This document shows positions 38,646 through 46,764 of a stretch of 64,000 bases of DNA, in pieces. The position numbers and the translations under genes are program-made. The notes below the pieces were generated by a model that made no database searches, was not told the origin of the DNA, and saw only the letters and a program-made list of their open reading frames with translations. This DNA comes from Variovorax gracilis (lineage in GTDB: Bacteria; Pseudomonadota; Gammaproteobacteria; Burkholderiales; Burkholderiaceae_C). Numbering within the stretch: the first letter of the stretch is position 1; each line of letters opens with the position of its first letter. Location of the stretch: NCBI RefSeq assembly GCF_030317115.1, contig NZ_JASZYF010000001.1, forward strand, positions 930,001 through 994,000. The letters are read 5' to 3'.

Positions 38646-39542
38646 ATGAGCCACGCCCGCCTGGTTGCCGTCGATTGGGGCACGAGTTCGCTGCGCGGCG
38701 CGCTGCTCGACGCCGATGGGCGGGTGCAGGAAGAACAGAGCCATTCGCGCGGCATCCTCACCGTGAAGCACGGCGGCTTCACCGAGGTGTTCGAAACGCT
38801 CTTCGGCGAATGGATGCGTCCTCAGGGCACACGCTGCCTGATCTCGGGCATGGCCGGCAGCAAGCAGGGCTGGGTCGAGGCGCCCTACTGCGCGTGCCCT
38901 GCCGGTCTGGTCGAAGTGCGAAACAAGATCCTCGAGATCGAACCCGGCCGCATCTCGATCGTGCCGGGCTTGAGCGACTCGCACGACGGCGTGCCCGACG
39001 TGATGCGCGGCGAGGAGGTCCAGATCTTCGGCGCGATGGCGCTGACCGGCATCCACGACGGCCTGTTCGTGTTGCCCGGCACGCACAACAAGTGGGCCCG
39101 CGTGAAGAAGGGCATGGTGACGGGCTTCCGCACCTTCATGACCGGCGAGTTCTATGCGGTGCTGAGCCAGCACTCGATCCTCTCGCGCACCATCGACACC
39201 TCGGCGCCGCTGGACGAAGCCGCCTTCCTGCAAGGCGTGACGCAGTCCGACAACGGCCAGGGCCTTCTTCACAACGCCTTCGGTGCACGCACGCTCTCGC
39301 TGTTCGACCGCATGCCTGCGCGCGAGTTGTCGAGCTATCTCTCCGGCATCCTGATCGGTGAGGAACTGAGGACGCAATCGGTCCACGCTGCTGCCGAGGT
39401 CGTGCTGATCGGCACACCCTCGCTCACCCAGCGCTACACGCTGGCCTTGCAGGCATCCGGCACCCAGGCGAAGACGCTGGGCGCCGAAGCCACCTGGGCT
39501 GGCCTGCACGCCCTCCACTCACCGAGCCACAGAAAACAATGA
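38646..39542 (+). CDS. dgoK: 2-dehydro-3-deoxygalactonokinase
   Basis: Sugar-acid kinase of 298 residues that phosphorylates 2-keto-3-deoxygalactonate at C6. The ATP-binding start VAVDWGTSSLRGALLDADG is typical of DgoK, with RCLISGMAGSKQGWVEAPY and FVLPGTHNKWARV as further family signatures. The start follows the ridA stop by one base, and the stop overlaps dgoA by four bases. No galactonate dehydratase accompanies it, so its substrate must come from elsewhere, perhaps from the deaminase across the promoter. Confidence 0.92.
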   Translation: MSHARLVAVDWGTSSLRGALLDADGRVQEEQSHSRGILTVKHGGFTEVFETLFGEWMRPQGTRCLISGMAGSKQGWVEAPYCACPAGLVEVRNKILEIEPGRISIVPGLSDSHDGVPDVMRGEEVQIFGAMALTGIHDGLFVLPGTHNKWARVKKGMVTGFRTFMTGEFYAVLSQHSILSRTIDTSAPLDEAAFLQGVTQSDNGQGLLHNAFGARTLSLFDRMPARELSSYLSGILIGEELRTQSVHAAAEVVLIGTPSLTQRYTLALQASGTQAKTLGAEATWAGLHALHSPSHRKQ

Positions 39543-40180
39543 CCACGCCCGTCGACAAATTCTCCGGCGCGATGCGCCAGTTGCCGCTCGTCGCGATCCT
39601 GCGCGGGCTGACACCGGCCGAGGCACCGGCAGTCGGCGACGCGATCGTCGAAGCCGGCTTCCTGCTGCTTGAAGTGCCGCTCAATTCGCCGCAACCGCTC
39701 GACAGCATTGCGCTGATGCGCCAGCGCTTTCCGGATGCACTGGTTGGCGCGGGGACGGTCCTCAGCGCGCAGCAGGTGCGCGAGGTGCATGCCGCGGGTG
39801 GCGAACTCATCGTCGCGCCGAACTTCAATGCCGAGGTGATCGCGGAAGCAGCGCGGCTCGGCCTCGTGAGCCTGCCGGGCGTCATGACGCCGACCGAGGC
39901 CTTCGGTGCACTGGCCGCGGGCGCCACGGGGCTCAAGCTGTTCCCGGCGGAACTGGCTTCACCCGCCGTCGTGAAGGCGCTGTTGGCCGTGCTGCCCAAG
40001 GGAACGCCGCTGATGCCGGTCGGCGGTATCACGCCCGACAACATGGACGAATGGCGCGCAGCCGGTTCCGCTGGATTCGGCATCGGATCGGCGCTGTACA
40101 AGCCCGGCAAGACCGCAGATGACGTGCGTGAGGACGCACTGCGTTTTGTCTCCGCTTTCGCCGGCACGCTGCGCGCCTGA
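39539..40180 (+). CDS. dgoA: 2-dehydro-3-deoxy-6-phosphogalactonate aldolase
   Basis: Class I aldolase of 213 residues that splits 2-keto-3-deoxy-6-phosphogalactonate into pyruvate and glyceraldehyde-3-phosphate. E45 (LLEVPLNSPQP) and the Schiff-base lysine K133 (GLKLFPAE) are present. The PLNSPQ run after the glutamate is as in E. coli DgoA, unlike LEVTLR of KDPG aldolase, which is found in the separate eda gene at 52116. Third gene of the ridA-dgoK-dgoA set. Confidence 0.93.
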   Translation: MTTPVDKFSGAMRQLPLVAILRGLTPAEAPAVGDAIVEAGFLLLEVPLNSPQPLDSIALMRQRFPDALVGAGTVLSAQQVREVHAAGGELIVAPNFNAEVIAEAARLGLVSLPGVMTPTEAFGALAAGATGLKLFPAELASPAVVKALLAVLPKGTPLMPVGGITPDNMDEWRAAGSAGFGIGSALYKPGKTADDVREDALRFVSAFAGTLRA

Positions 40181-40218
40181 CCACGGCTTTCGTCCACGCA
40201 ACCTTTGATCGATTCGCC

Positions 40219-40959
40219 ATGCCCGCAGACTCCGATTACGCCAGCCCCGCCGTCCGCACCCTGCGCGAGGACCTTGCGCTCGCGCTGCGCGCGGCCGCGC
40301 ACCACGGGTTGTCAGAAGGCGTGTGCAACCATTTCAGCGTGGCATTGCCGGGCGCGCAAGACCGCTACCTGATCAACCCGCGCGGCCTGCACTGGAGCGA
40401 GATCGGCCCCGACGACATCGTGCTGATCGACGTGCATGGAGAAGTGCTCGCGGGCCGGCACCGGGTCGAGCCGACTGCCCTTTTCATCCATGGCGCGGTG
40501 CATCGCATCACGGGCCATGCGGTCGTGCTGCATTGCCACATGCCCTATGCCACGGCGCTCACGCTGACGGCAGACCGCGCGCTCGACCCCACCCTGAGCC
40601 AGAACGCGATGCGCTTCATGAACCGGATCGCGATCGACGCCAACTACAACGGCCTGGCGCTCGATGACCGGGAAGGCGAGCGCATCGCGAACGCCATGAC
40701 GGGCAAGGATGTGGCCTTCCTGGCGAACCATGGCGTGATCGTGGCCGGCGGGCGCATCGCGCACGCGTATGACGATCTTTACTACCTCGAGCGTGCTTGC
40801 CTTCACCAGGTGATCGCGCAATCGACCGGCCGACCGCTGGTGCCGGTCGATGCCGCGCTTGCCGCACACGTGGCAGCGCAGATACAGGGAGAGCGCGAGC
40901 AGTCCGACCTGTTCTTCGCAGCGCTGCGGCGCTTGTTGCCTGCGCCGGCGAGACGGTAG
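40219..40959 (+). CDS. Class II aldolase/adducin-family protein
   Basis: Zinc-dependent aldolase fold of 246 residues. Probable zinc ligands are H105 and H107 (LHCHMPYAT) and H171 (ANHGVIVAG); RYLINPRGLHWSEIGPDDIVLID is the usual nucleus. The family splits or epimerises sugar phosphates, decarboxylates sugar acids, or is non-catalytic. It follows dgoA by 38 bases and may handle a related sugar acid. A catalytic-type Glu after the N-terminal helix (SEGVCNH) is present. Its stop is 3 bases from the convergent receptor gene. Confidence 0.8.
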   Translation: MPADSDYASPAVRTLREDLALALRAAAHHGLSEGVCNHFSVALPGAQDRYLINPRGLHWSEIGPDDIVLIDVHGEVLAGRHRVEPTALFIHGAVHRITGHAVVLHCHMPYATALTLTADRALDPTLSQNAMRFMNRIAIDANYNGLALDDREGERIANAMTGKDVAFLANHGVIVAGGRIAHAYDDLYYLERACLHQVIAQSTGRPLVPVDAALAAHVAAQIQGEREQSDLFFAALRRLLPAPARR

Positions 40960-40962
40960 GCC

Positions 40963-42072
40963 TCAGCGCTTGAACTTGCCGTCGCTGATGATCGAGAGAT
41001 CGGCGAAGTCGATGCCCGAGTGGTCCGTGGGCGAATAGCTGACCTCGAGCCCGCCGAGGTCGTAGTTGCGGATGGTGTCCAGTGCCGCCACGACCCTTGC
41101 GCGTGTCGGCTTCGGTCCCGCGCGGCGCAAGGCCTCGACCAGCACCTTGGCCGAGGCGAATCCTTCCAGCGCAGCGGGCGAGAGTTCGTTCTGGCCCTTG
41201 GCACGCGCCAGGCTCAATGCCTCCTTGACCATCGGCTGCCCGATCGAGCGTTCGTTGGGGAACACCTGCGTCACGATCACGCTGCTGCTGGCTTCGCCCA
41301 GTTGCTTGATGAAGCCCGACGAAGCGTTGTTCGACAAAGTGACGACCTGCGCCGCGGAACCGGCCGCGCGCAACGCCTTCACGCCGTCGACCACCGCGAG
41401 TCCCGAACCGATCCACACCACGGCCTGCGCGTTGGCGGCGGTGAGCTTCGGCACGATCGATGCATAGTCGGGCTTTTCGCGGTCGGCCGGCGCCAGCGCC
41501 GCCGGCGTGGCGCCCGCCTTCTTGAAGCCGGCCATCGCGCCTTCCAGGGCATCCTGGCCGAAGGAATCGGTGACGTAGACCACGCCGATCCGCGTCATGC
41601 CGATGGTGAGCAGGTGCTGCACCGCCTTCTCGGCCTCGCGCTGGTAGGTGGACCGCACGTTGAACACGTTCTTCTGTACCGGCTTGTGCAGCACCATCGC
41701 GCCGGTGGAGGGCCCGATGAGCGCCACGTCGTACTTGTCGAGCCAGGGGATGATGGCCTGCGAATGCGGCGTGCCGCGGCTCATGAAGAGCGCGACCACC
41801 TTCTTCTCCTCGATCAGCACCCGTGCATTCTCGCTCGCACGCTTCACGTCGAAGGCGTCATCCATGCGCAGGATTTCGATCTTCTCGCCGTGAATGCCGC
41901 CCTGGGCGTTGACCGCATCGATGACCAGCTTGGCGCCGCCAATGGTCTCGTTCACGCTTGCAGCCACCGAGCCGGTCATTCCGGCGGTCTGGCCGATCAG
42001 GATCTGTGCTGCAGCATTGGCCGCGCCGAGCGCCAGCAGACCCGCAGCGCAGAGCACGCGCACGTTTTTCAT
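40963..42072 (-). CDS. LivK-type ABC transporter substrate-binding protein (orphan)
   Basis: Type I periplasmic binding protein of 369 residues. A signal peptide ends at AAAQ; then ILIGQTAGMTGSVAASVNETIGGAKLVIDAVNAQGGIHG, a branched-chain amino-acid receptor opening, with FMSRGTPHSQAIIP and GVVYVTDSFGQDALEG later. No LivHMGF genes are nearby, so it must share permeases encoded elsewhere or serve in sensing. It is convergent with the class II aldolase. A hairpin lies just ahead of its ribosome binding site. Confidence 0.85.
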   Translation of the reverse strand: MKNVRVLCAAGLLALGAANAAAQILIGQTAGMTGSVAASVNETIGGAKLVIDAVNAQGGIHGEKIEILRMDDAFDVKRASENARVLIEEKKVVALFMSRGTPHSQAIIPWLDKYDVALIGPSTGAMVLHKPVQKNVFNVRSTYQREAEKAVQHLLTIGMTRIGVVYVTDSFGQDALEGAMAGFKKAGATPAALAPADREKPDYASIVPKLTAANAQAVVWIGSGLAVVDGVKALRAAGSAAQVVTLSNNASSGFIKQLGEASSSVIVTQVFPNERSIGQPMVKEALSLARAKGQNELSPAALEGFASAKVLVEALRRAGPKPTRARVVAALDTIRNYDLGGLEVSYSPTDHSGIDFADLSIISDGKFKR

Positions 42073-42090
42073 CAGGAACCTTTCGAGGAA

Positions 42091-42107
42091 GGGCGTTCAG
42101 AACGCCC
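42091..42107. promoter_or_regulatory. Inverted repeat in the leader of the LivK-like gene
   Basis: GGGCGTT-CAG-AACGCCC, perfect 7-base arms, 19-35 bases before the ATG at 42072 and just upstream of AAAGG. It could be an operator or an mRNA hairpin influencing translation. The rest of the 117-base gap to the SDR gene holds nothing I recognise. Confidence 0.45.
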
Positions 42108-42189
42108 GGGAAAAAGTGTTCCGATTTGTAAACAGGCTCCGCCCAAACCCTATGCGTGGAAACCCCCGAAAAGTCCCGCAACACGCGCA

Positions 42190-42891
42190 TTAGCTCGCCG
42201 CGTACGGCGGCGTGTCAGTCGAAAGTCCCTGTTTCACCTGCCGCGTCAACGCATCGGCCAGCACTTCGAACTGCCCCGCTTCCAACGCGGCCAGCGTCTG
42301 CGCAACCACGTCGTCCGGCGACGCCTTCGGACCCGGCACCTTGCTCGTCATGTCGGTGTCCATGAACGCAACGTGCAGGCTGAGCACCTGCGTGCCCTGT
42401 TCACGCAATGCATTGCGCAATCCATTGCTCAACGACCACGCTGCCGATTTCGACGCGCTGTACGTGGCCGCGCCCGGCAGGCTGAGCCAGCTCAGGATCG
42501 ACAGCACATTCACGATCGCGCCGCCGCCGTTCGATTTCAGCGCCGGCGCGAAGGCCCGGCTCACCGCCCACGGGCCGAAGAAATTGGTTTCGAACTCGGC
42601 TCGCGCCAGTTCGAAGGCATCCGCCGTGTCGAGCAGGTTCACGCCGCGCGAGATGCCCGCGTTGTTGATCAACAGCGTGACGTCACCGCACTCGCGGGCT
42701 GCCGCTTCCACCTGTTCGGGCCGCGTGACGTCCAGCGCGATGGGATGCACCCCGGCCAGCGTGATGCTCTTCGGATCGCGCGCGGCCGCGTACACCTTCC
42801 TCGCACCGGCCGCGACCGCGGCCTTCGCAAAGGCAAGGCCCAACCCACGGTTGGCGCCGGTGATGAAAACGACGGAGTCTTTGACTTTCAT
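42190..42891 (-). CDS. Short-chain dehydrogenase/reductase
   Basis: Classical SDR of 233 residues: cofactor loop TGANRGLG, NNAG, and the catalytic Ser and YSASK. It reduces or oxidises a carbonyl/alcohol with NAD(P). Start MKVKDS at 42891 with AAAGG 7 bases upstream. It is last in the marR-MFS-MATE-SDR group, which suggests modification of a compound that is also exported. Confidence 0.88.
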   Translation of the reverse strand: MKVKDSVVFITGANRGLGLAFAKAAVAAGARKVYAAARDPKSITLAGVHPIALDVTRPEQVEAAARECGDVTLLINNAGISRGVNLLDTADAFELARAEFETNFFGPWAVSRAFAPALKSNGGGAIVNVLSILSWLSLPGAATYSASKSAAWSLSNGLRNALREQGTQVLSLHVAFMDTDMTSKVPGPKASPDDVVAQTLAALEAGQFEVLADALTRQVKQGLSTDTPPYAAS

Positions 42892-42919
42892 GGTGACCTT
42901 TCGGATGTCTGGAACTGGA

Positions 42920-44326
42920 TCAGGAGGGTTGAAAACGGCGCAGCAAGCTGGATGTCGTGCGCGGCCAGCCGACGCGTCCGAACCAGGCGCCGCCCGCGAT
43001 GGCCGAAGCGATGACGACGCCATACACCACCAGCGCCACGCCTTGCATGACAAACACATGCACCAGCGCGCCGCCCCAGCGCAATGCGAGCCAGCCGCCG
43101 AGCCCGGCGACGATCAGGCGGGCGATGTTGCCCATGACCGGCCACAGCAATCGGCCCGCACCCTGCGACGCGAAGTACAGCACCAAACCGAGCCCGAAGA
43201 AACCGTAGAACGGCCCCACCGCGCGCAGGTACTGCGAACCCGCTTCGAGCATTGCGGGATCGCTGCCGAACAACATCAGCCATGGCCGCGGGAACAGCGC
43301 GGCAACAAGGCCGATCGAGCCCGAGAGCGCGAAAGCAATGGCGGCACCGGCCCATGTGGCACGCAAGGCGCGCTCTCTCTGGCCCGCGCCGATGCAGGTG
43401 CCGACCATCGCGACCAGCGGCGCGCCCAATCCGAACACCAGTGGGACGAGCAGGTACTCGAGCCGCGAAGCAGTGCCGTAGCCCGCAATCGCGCCGGGAC
43501 CGAAATGACCCGACAGCGCCGTCGCGATGCCGATCGACAGATTGGTCGCGACCGTGGACACGGAGCCCACGAGGCCGATGCGCAGGATGTCGCTGAACAG
43601 CGGCCAGCGAAAACGCGCCTTGGCCCACGACGGCTTCAGCAGGCTGCGCTCGGACCGAAGGTAGGTCCACAGCGCAATCGATCCGCCCAGGTAGTAGACC
43701 AGCAACGCCACTGCTCCGCCCGCGATCCCGAGACCCGGGATCGGACCCCAGCCGAAGATCAGGAGCGGAGACAGCGGAACGAGAACGACCACCCCTGCCA
43801 CGGTCACGTTGGCCGGCACTGCCATGTTGCCCGTGCCCCGAATGACCGCTGCCAGCGAGTTGAAGATCCACACCAGCACGGCGCCGGCGAAGACCACATG
43901 CGAGTACGTCAATGCCGCATCCAGCGACGCTCCGGTCCCGCCCATGAGCGCATAGAGCCAGCGCCCGCCGATGAGCAGCGCGAACATGAAAAGCAGCCCG
44001 AACCCGATGGCGATCGCGATCGCGTGAAACACCAGCGAGTCCGCGTCGTCGCGGCGGCGTGCGCCGAGCGCGCGGGCTATGGAGGACGCAATGCCCCCAC
44101 CCATGGCGCCCGCCGAGGTCATCTGCATCAGCATGACGATCGGGAAGACCAGCGCCATGCCGGCCAATGCATCGGTGCCCAGCTTGCCGACGAAGTAGGT
44201 TTCGATCAGGCCGACCGAAGCCTGGGCAACCATCACCAGCACATTGGGGGCGGCGAGGCGCAGCAGCGTCGGAACGATCGGCGCTTCGAGCAGGCGCTGC
44301 GTGCGCGGGTCCACGGCGCGGTTCAT
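42920..44326 (-). CDS. MATE-family multidrug efflux transporter
   Basis: Inner-membrane antiporter of 468 residues with twelve predicted helices in two related halves. Family text includes PTLLRLAAPNVLVMVAQASVGLIETYFVGKLG at the start and GLGAPLVAMVGTCIGAGQRERA in the second half. It expels cationic drugs or metabolites using sodium or protons. It overlaps the MFS gene by four bases. Confidence 0.9.
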   Translation of the reverse strand: MNRAVDPRTQRLLEAPIVPTLLRLAAPNVLVMVAQASVGLIETYFVGKLGTDALAGMALVFPIVMLMQMTSAGAMGGGIASSIARALGARRRDDADSLVFHAIAIAIGFGLLFMFALLIGGRWLYALMGGTGASLDAALTYSHVVFAGAVLVWIFNSLAAVIRGTGNMAVPANVTVAGVVVLVPLSPLLIFGWGPIPGLGIAGGAVALLVYYLGGSIALWTYLRSERSLLKPSWAKARFRWPLFSDILRIGLVGSVSTVATNLSIGIATALSGHFGPGAIAGYGTASRLEYLLVPLVFGLGAPLVAMVGTCIGAGQRERALRATWAGAAIAFALSGSIGLVAALFPRPWLMLFGSDPAMLEAGSQYLRAVGPFYGFFGLGLVLYFASQGAGRLLWPVMGNIARLIVAGLGGWLALRWGGALVHVFVMQGVALVVYGVVIASAIAGGAWFGRVGWPRTTSSLLRRFQPS

Positions 44327-45576
44327 GCCGCGGCCTTTGCCATCAGCGCCGGCCGCGATTCGCGAATCGGCAGATTGATCAGTGCGGCACCAGCAGCCAG
44401 CGCGATGTCGATGTACCAGACGATGTCATAGCTGCCCGTCGCCTGGAACACATAGCCGCCGAGGAAGGCGCCAAGGAACCCGCCGATCTGGTGAGCCAGC
44501 ATCACGATGCCGAACAGCATCGCCATGTTGGCGGGGCCGAACATCTTGGCGACGAGTCCCGCGGTCGGCGGTACGGTCGAAAGGAAGGTCACGCCCATCA
44601 CTGCGGCGAAGACCAGCATGACGGTCGGCGTCTTCGGTGCGAGCAGGAAGATCAGGACCGCGATGCCGCGCGTCGCGTACACCAGCGCCAGCAGCGACTT
44701 CATGCGCCAGCGGCCGACGGCCCAACCCATCAGGAGGCTGCCCACGATGTTGAAGAGGCCGATCATCCCGAGCGCCCAGCCGCCCACCTCGGGGGGCAAT
44801 CCGCAGGCTGCGACCACGCCGGGAAGGTGCGTTGCGAGGAAGGCGACGTGAAAGCCGCACACGAGAAATCCGAGGCTCAGGTAGCGATAGCTCGGCGTGC
44901 CGACGGCCTGGCTGATAGCTTGGCGCGCCGTGAGCGGCTTCGCGCCGCTGGCCGCCGCGGACTGGGCTGCCAACTGGTTCGAATTGCCCTTGAGAACGAA
45001 CACCGCCGGCAGCGCCAGCAGGATCAACACGGCCAGCCATTGCATCGCGCTCGCCCAGCCGACGGCGGCCATCAGGCCGATCGCGATGGGCGCCATGGCG
45101 AACTGGCCGAAAGAGCCGCCTGCGTTCACCACGCCGGTGGCCAGGCCCCGCTTGTTTGCGGGCACGAGGCGCGTGGTGGCCGCCATCAGCACGGAGGGGC
45201 CCGCCATGCCTGCGCCACCTGCAGCCAGCACGCCGATCGCGAAGATCAGCCCGGCCGTCGAACTCATCAGCGGCGTGATGAAAGTGCCGAGCGCCACCAG
45301 CAGCACGCCCAGGAAGATCACACGCCCCGTGCCGATGCGGTCGGCGACCGCACCTGCGAAAGGCTGCGTCAGCCCCCACCACAACTGCCCGAACGCGAAC
45401 GCGAGGCTGATGCTGCCAATGCCGAGTCCCGTGGATGTATTGAGCGACGAAAGGAAAAGCCCCATCGTCTGCCGCACGCCCATGGTCAGCGCGAAGGTGC
45501 CGGCCGCAGCCAGCAGCACCAGCCACACGGCGTACCGCGCAACGGGCGTAGTGCCCGCGGTGGTCTTGTCATTCAT
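44323..45576 (-). CDS. Major facilitator superfamily transporter
   Basis: Inner-membrane transporter of 417 residues with twelve helices. The loop 2-3 region (AFAFGQLWWGLTQPFAGAVADRIGTGRVI) is MFS-like. The type resembles the OxlT/CynX-like carriers. Start MNDKTT at 45576 has GGAG 7 bases before it and overlaps the marR stop; an alternative start lies 21 bases upstream inside marR. Confidence 0.88.
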   Translation of the reverse strand: MNDKTTAGTTPVARYAVWLVLLAAAGTFALTMGVRQTMGLFLSSLNTSTGLGIGSISLAFAFGQLWWGLTQPFAGAVADRIGTGRVIFLGVLLVALGTFITPLMSSTAGLIFAIGVLAAGGAGMAGPSVLMAATTRLVPANKRGLATGVVNAGGSFGQFAMAPIAIGLMAAVGWASAMQWLAVLILLALPAVFVLKGNSNQLAAQSAAASGAKPLTARQAISQAVGTPSYRYLSLGFLVCGFHVAFLATHLPGVVAACGLPPEVGGWALGMIGLFNIVGSLLMGWAVGRWRMKSLLALVYATRGIAVLIFLLAPKTPTVMLVFAAVMGVTFLSTVPPTAGLVAKMFGPANMAMLFGIVMLAHQIGGFLGAFLGGYVFQATGSYDIVWYIDIALAAGAALINLPIRESRPALMAKAAA

Positions 45577-46033
45577 CGAAGTCTCCAGGTTCGGCATCGC
45601 CGGTGGCGTGCAGCAGTTCCATGCTCTCGTCGATCAGCGCGTGCAGCGCGATGACGCGTTCGACGCCCAGCACTTCATTCAGCTTTTGCTGAGCGGTGCG
45701 CCAGTGGCGCTGCGCCTCCGCGCGCTTCTCGCGGCCCTCGTCCGTGATGGAGATCAGCCGGCTTCGCGCATCCGGACCTTCGCTTTGCGTGATCCAGCCC
45801 GCCGCGATCACGGGCTTGAGGTTGCGCGTCAGCGTCGAGGCCTCGATTCCCATGGCCTCCGCCAGATCCACCGGCCGCAGCGGCCCCAGGTGAAGGACGT
45901 GCGACAGCAGCGAGTACTGCGTCGTCTTGAGCCCGCTCTTGGCGACCTCCGCGTCGTAGTGGCGGGCGAGCTGGCGCATCAGGCGCCGCAGCCGGAAGTT
46001 GGTACAGCCTTGCGGCTTTGCGATAGCATCCAT
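45569..46033 (-). CDS. MarR-family transcriptional regulator
   Basis: Regulator of 154 residues. The winged helix is PVDLAEAMGIEASTLTRNLKPVIAAGWITQSEGPDARSRLISIT, with helical dimerisation regions on both sides. It is probably a repressor that releases DNA on binding a phenolic or related compound. Start MDAIAKP at 46033: a -35 TTGCAT (46068-46063) and -10 TACAAT (46046-46041), spaced 16, would place the transcript start at or next to this ATG, so the message may be leaderless. It heads the operon with MFS, MATE and SDR genes. Confidence 0.9.
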   Translation of the reverse strand: MDAIAKPQGCTNFRLRRLMRQLARHYDAEVAKSGLKTTQYSLLSHVLHLGPLRPVDLAEAMGIEASTLTRNLKPVIAAGWITQSEGPDARSRLISITDEGREKRAEAQRHWRTAQQKLNEVLGVERVIALHALIDESMELLHATGDAEPGDFDE

Positions 46034-46040
46034 GTCGATT

Positions 46041-46068
46041 ATTGTAGCTACAATCATTGCATATGCAA
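46041..46068. promoter_or_regulatory. Tandem perfect palindromes: MarR operator and divergent promoter
   Basis: ATTGTAGCTACAAT (46041-46054) and TTGCATATGCAA (46057-46068) are both perfect palindromes, centres 15 bases apart, in the 52-base gap between marR and the thioesterase. The first covers the marR -10, the second its -35, so repressor binding would block the promoter. MarR family operators are palindromes of this size. Confidence 0.78.
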
Positions 46069-46085
46069 CTCTTAAAGGGAATTGA

Positions 46086-46628
46086 ATGACATCGACGGAT
46101 CAACTGGCCGCGTGGATCGCTGAAGAAGACGCCATCAACGAACGTCTGAACGCGGGGCCCGGCCCTGGCGTCGCCCGGCCCGAGCAGATCGCCGGCAAGA
46201 CCGGGCTGGAAATGATGCAGGCGATGCTGCGAGCGGAGATTCCCTATGCAGCCATCGCCAAGACCTTGCACTTCCAACTGGTCGAAGTCGATCTTGGCAA
46301 GGCGGTGTTCCAGGGCACGCCGCGCGCGGAGCACCTGAATCCGATGGGCGGGATCCACGGCGGCTGGTTTGCCACCCTGCTCGATTCCGCGCTCGGCTGC
46401 GCCGTCCACACCATGATGCCGGTGGGACGCGGCTACACGACGGCCGAACTGAGTGTGAATCTGGTGAAGGGCCTCTCTCCCAAGGTGCAACGCGTGCGCG
46501 CCGAAGGCAAGGTGATCCATTGCGGACGGCAACTGGCCACCGCCGAGGCACGGCTGGTGGGCGCCGACGGCACTTTGTATGCACATGCCACGACGACCTG
46601 TCTGGTGTTCGAGATGCCGAACCGCTGA
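46086..46628 (+). CDS. PaaI-family acyl-CoA thioesterase
   Basis: Hotdog-fold hydrolase of 180 residues that releases CoA from acyl- or aryl-CoA thioesters. The active-site region NPMGGIHGGWFATLLDSALGCA (with HGG) and YTTAELSVNLVKGL are typical. An N-terminal helix extension of about 45 residues precedes the fold. AAAGGGA is 7 bases before the ATG. It is divergent from marR and likely co-regulated by the shared palindromes. Confidence 0.87.
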   Translation: MTSTDQLAAWIAEEDAINERLNAGPGPGVARPEQIAGKTGLEMMQAMLRAEIPYAAIAKTLHFQLVEVDLGKAVFQGTPRAEHLNPMGGIHGGWFATLLDSALGCAVHTMMPVGRGYTTAELSVNLVKGLSPKVQRVRAEGKVIHCGRQLATAEARLVGADGTLYAHATTTCLVFEMPNR

Positions 46629-46694
46629 GGCGGGTTTGCGACCAATGGCCCCTGCCTTGTACGTGGATAAGGCGGGGGCAGCTTCTGCGACAGT

Positions 46695-46707
46695 GATAAT
46701 TATTCTC
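46695..46707. promoter_or_regulatory. Fur box ahead of the ferric ABC transporter
   Basis: GATAAT-T-ATTCTC fits the Fur 6-1-6 hexamer model with one mismatch, and GATAAT also serves as a -10 element. It is 58 bases before the binding-protein ATG. The rest of the 136-base gap has no other signal I can see. Confidence 0.75.
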
Positions 46708-46764
46708 ATCGGCGCGCGCAATCCGCACCGATGCCTTCCATTTGACTGTCCCGGGAGAATCCTC

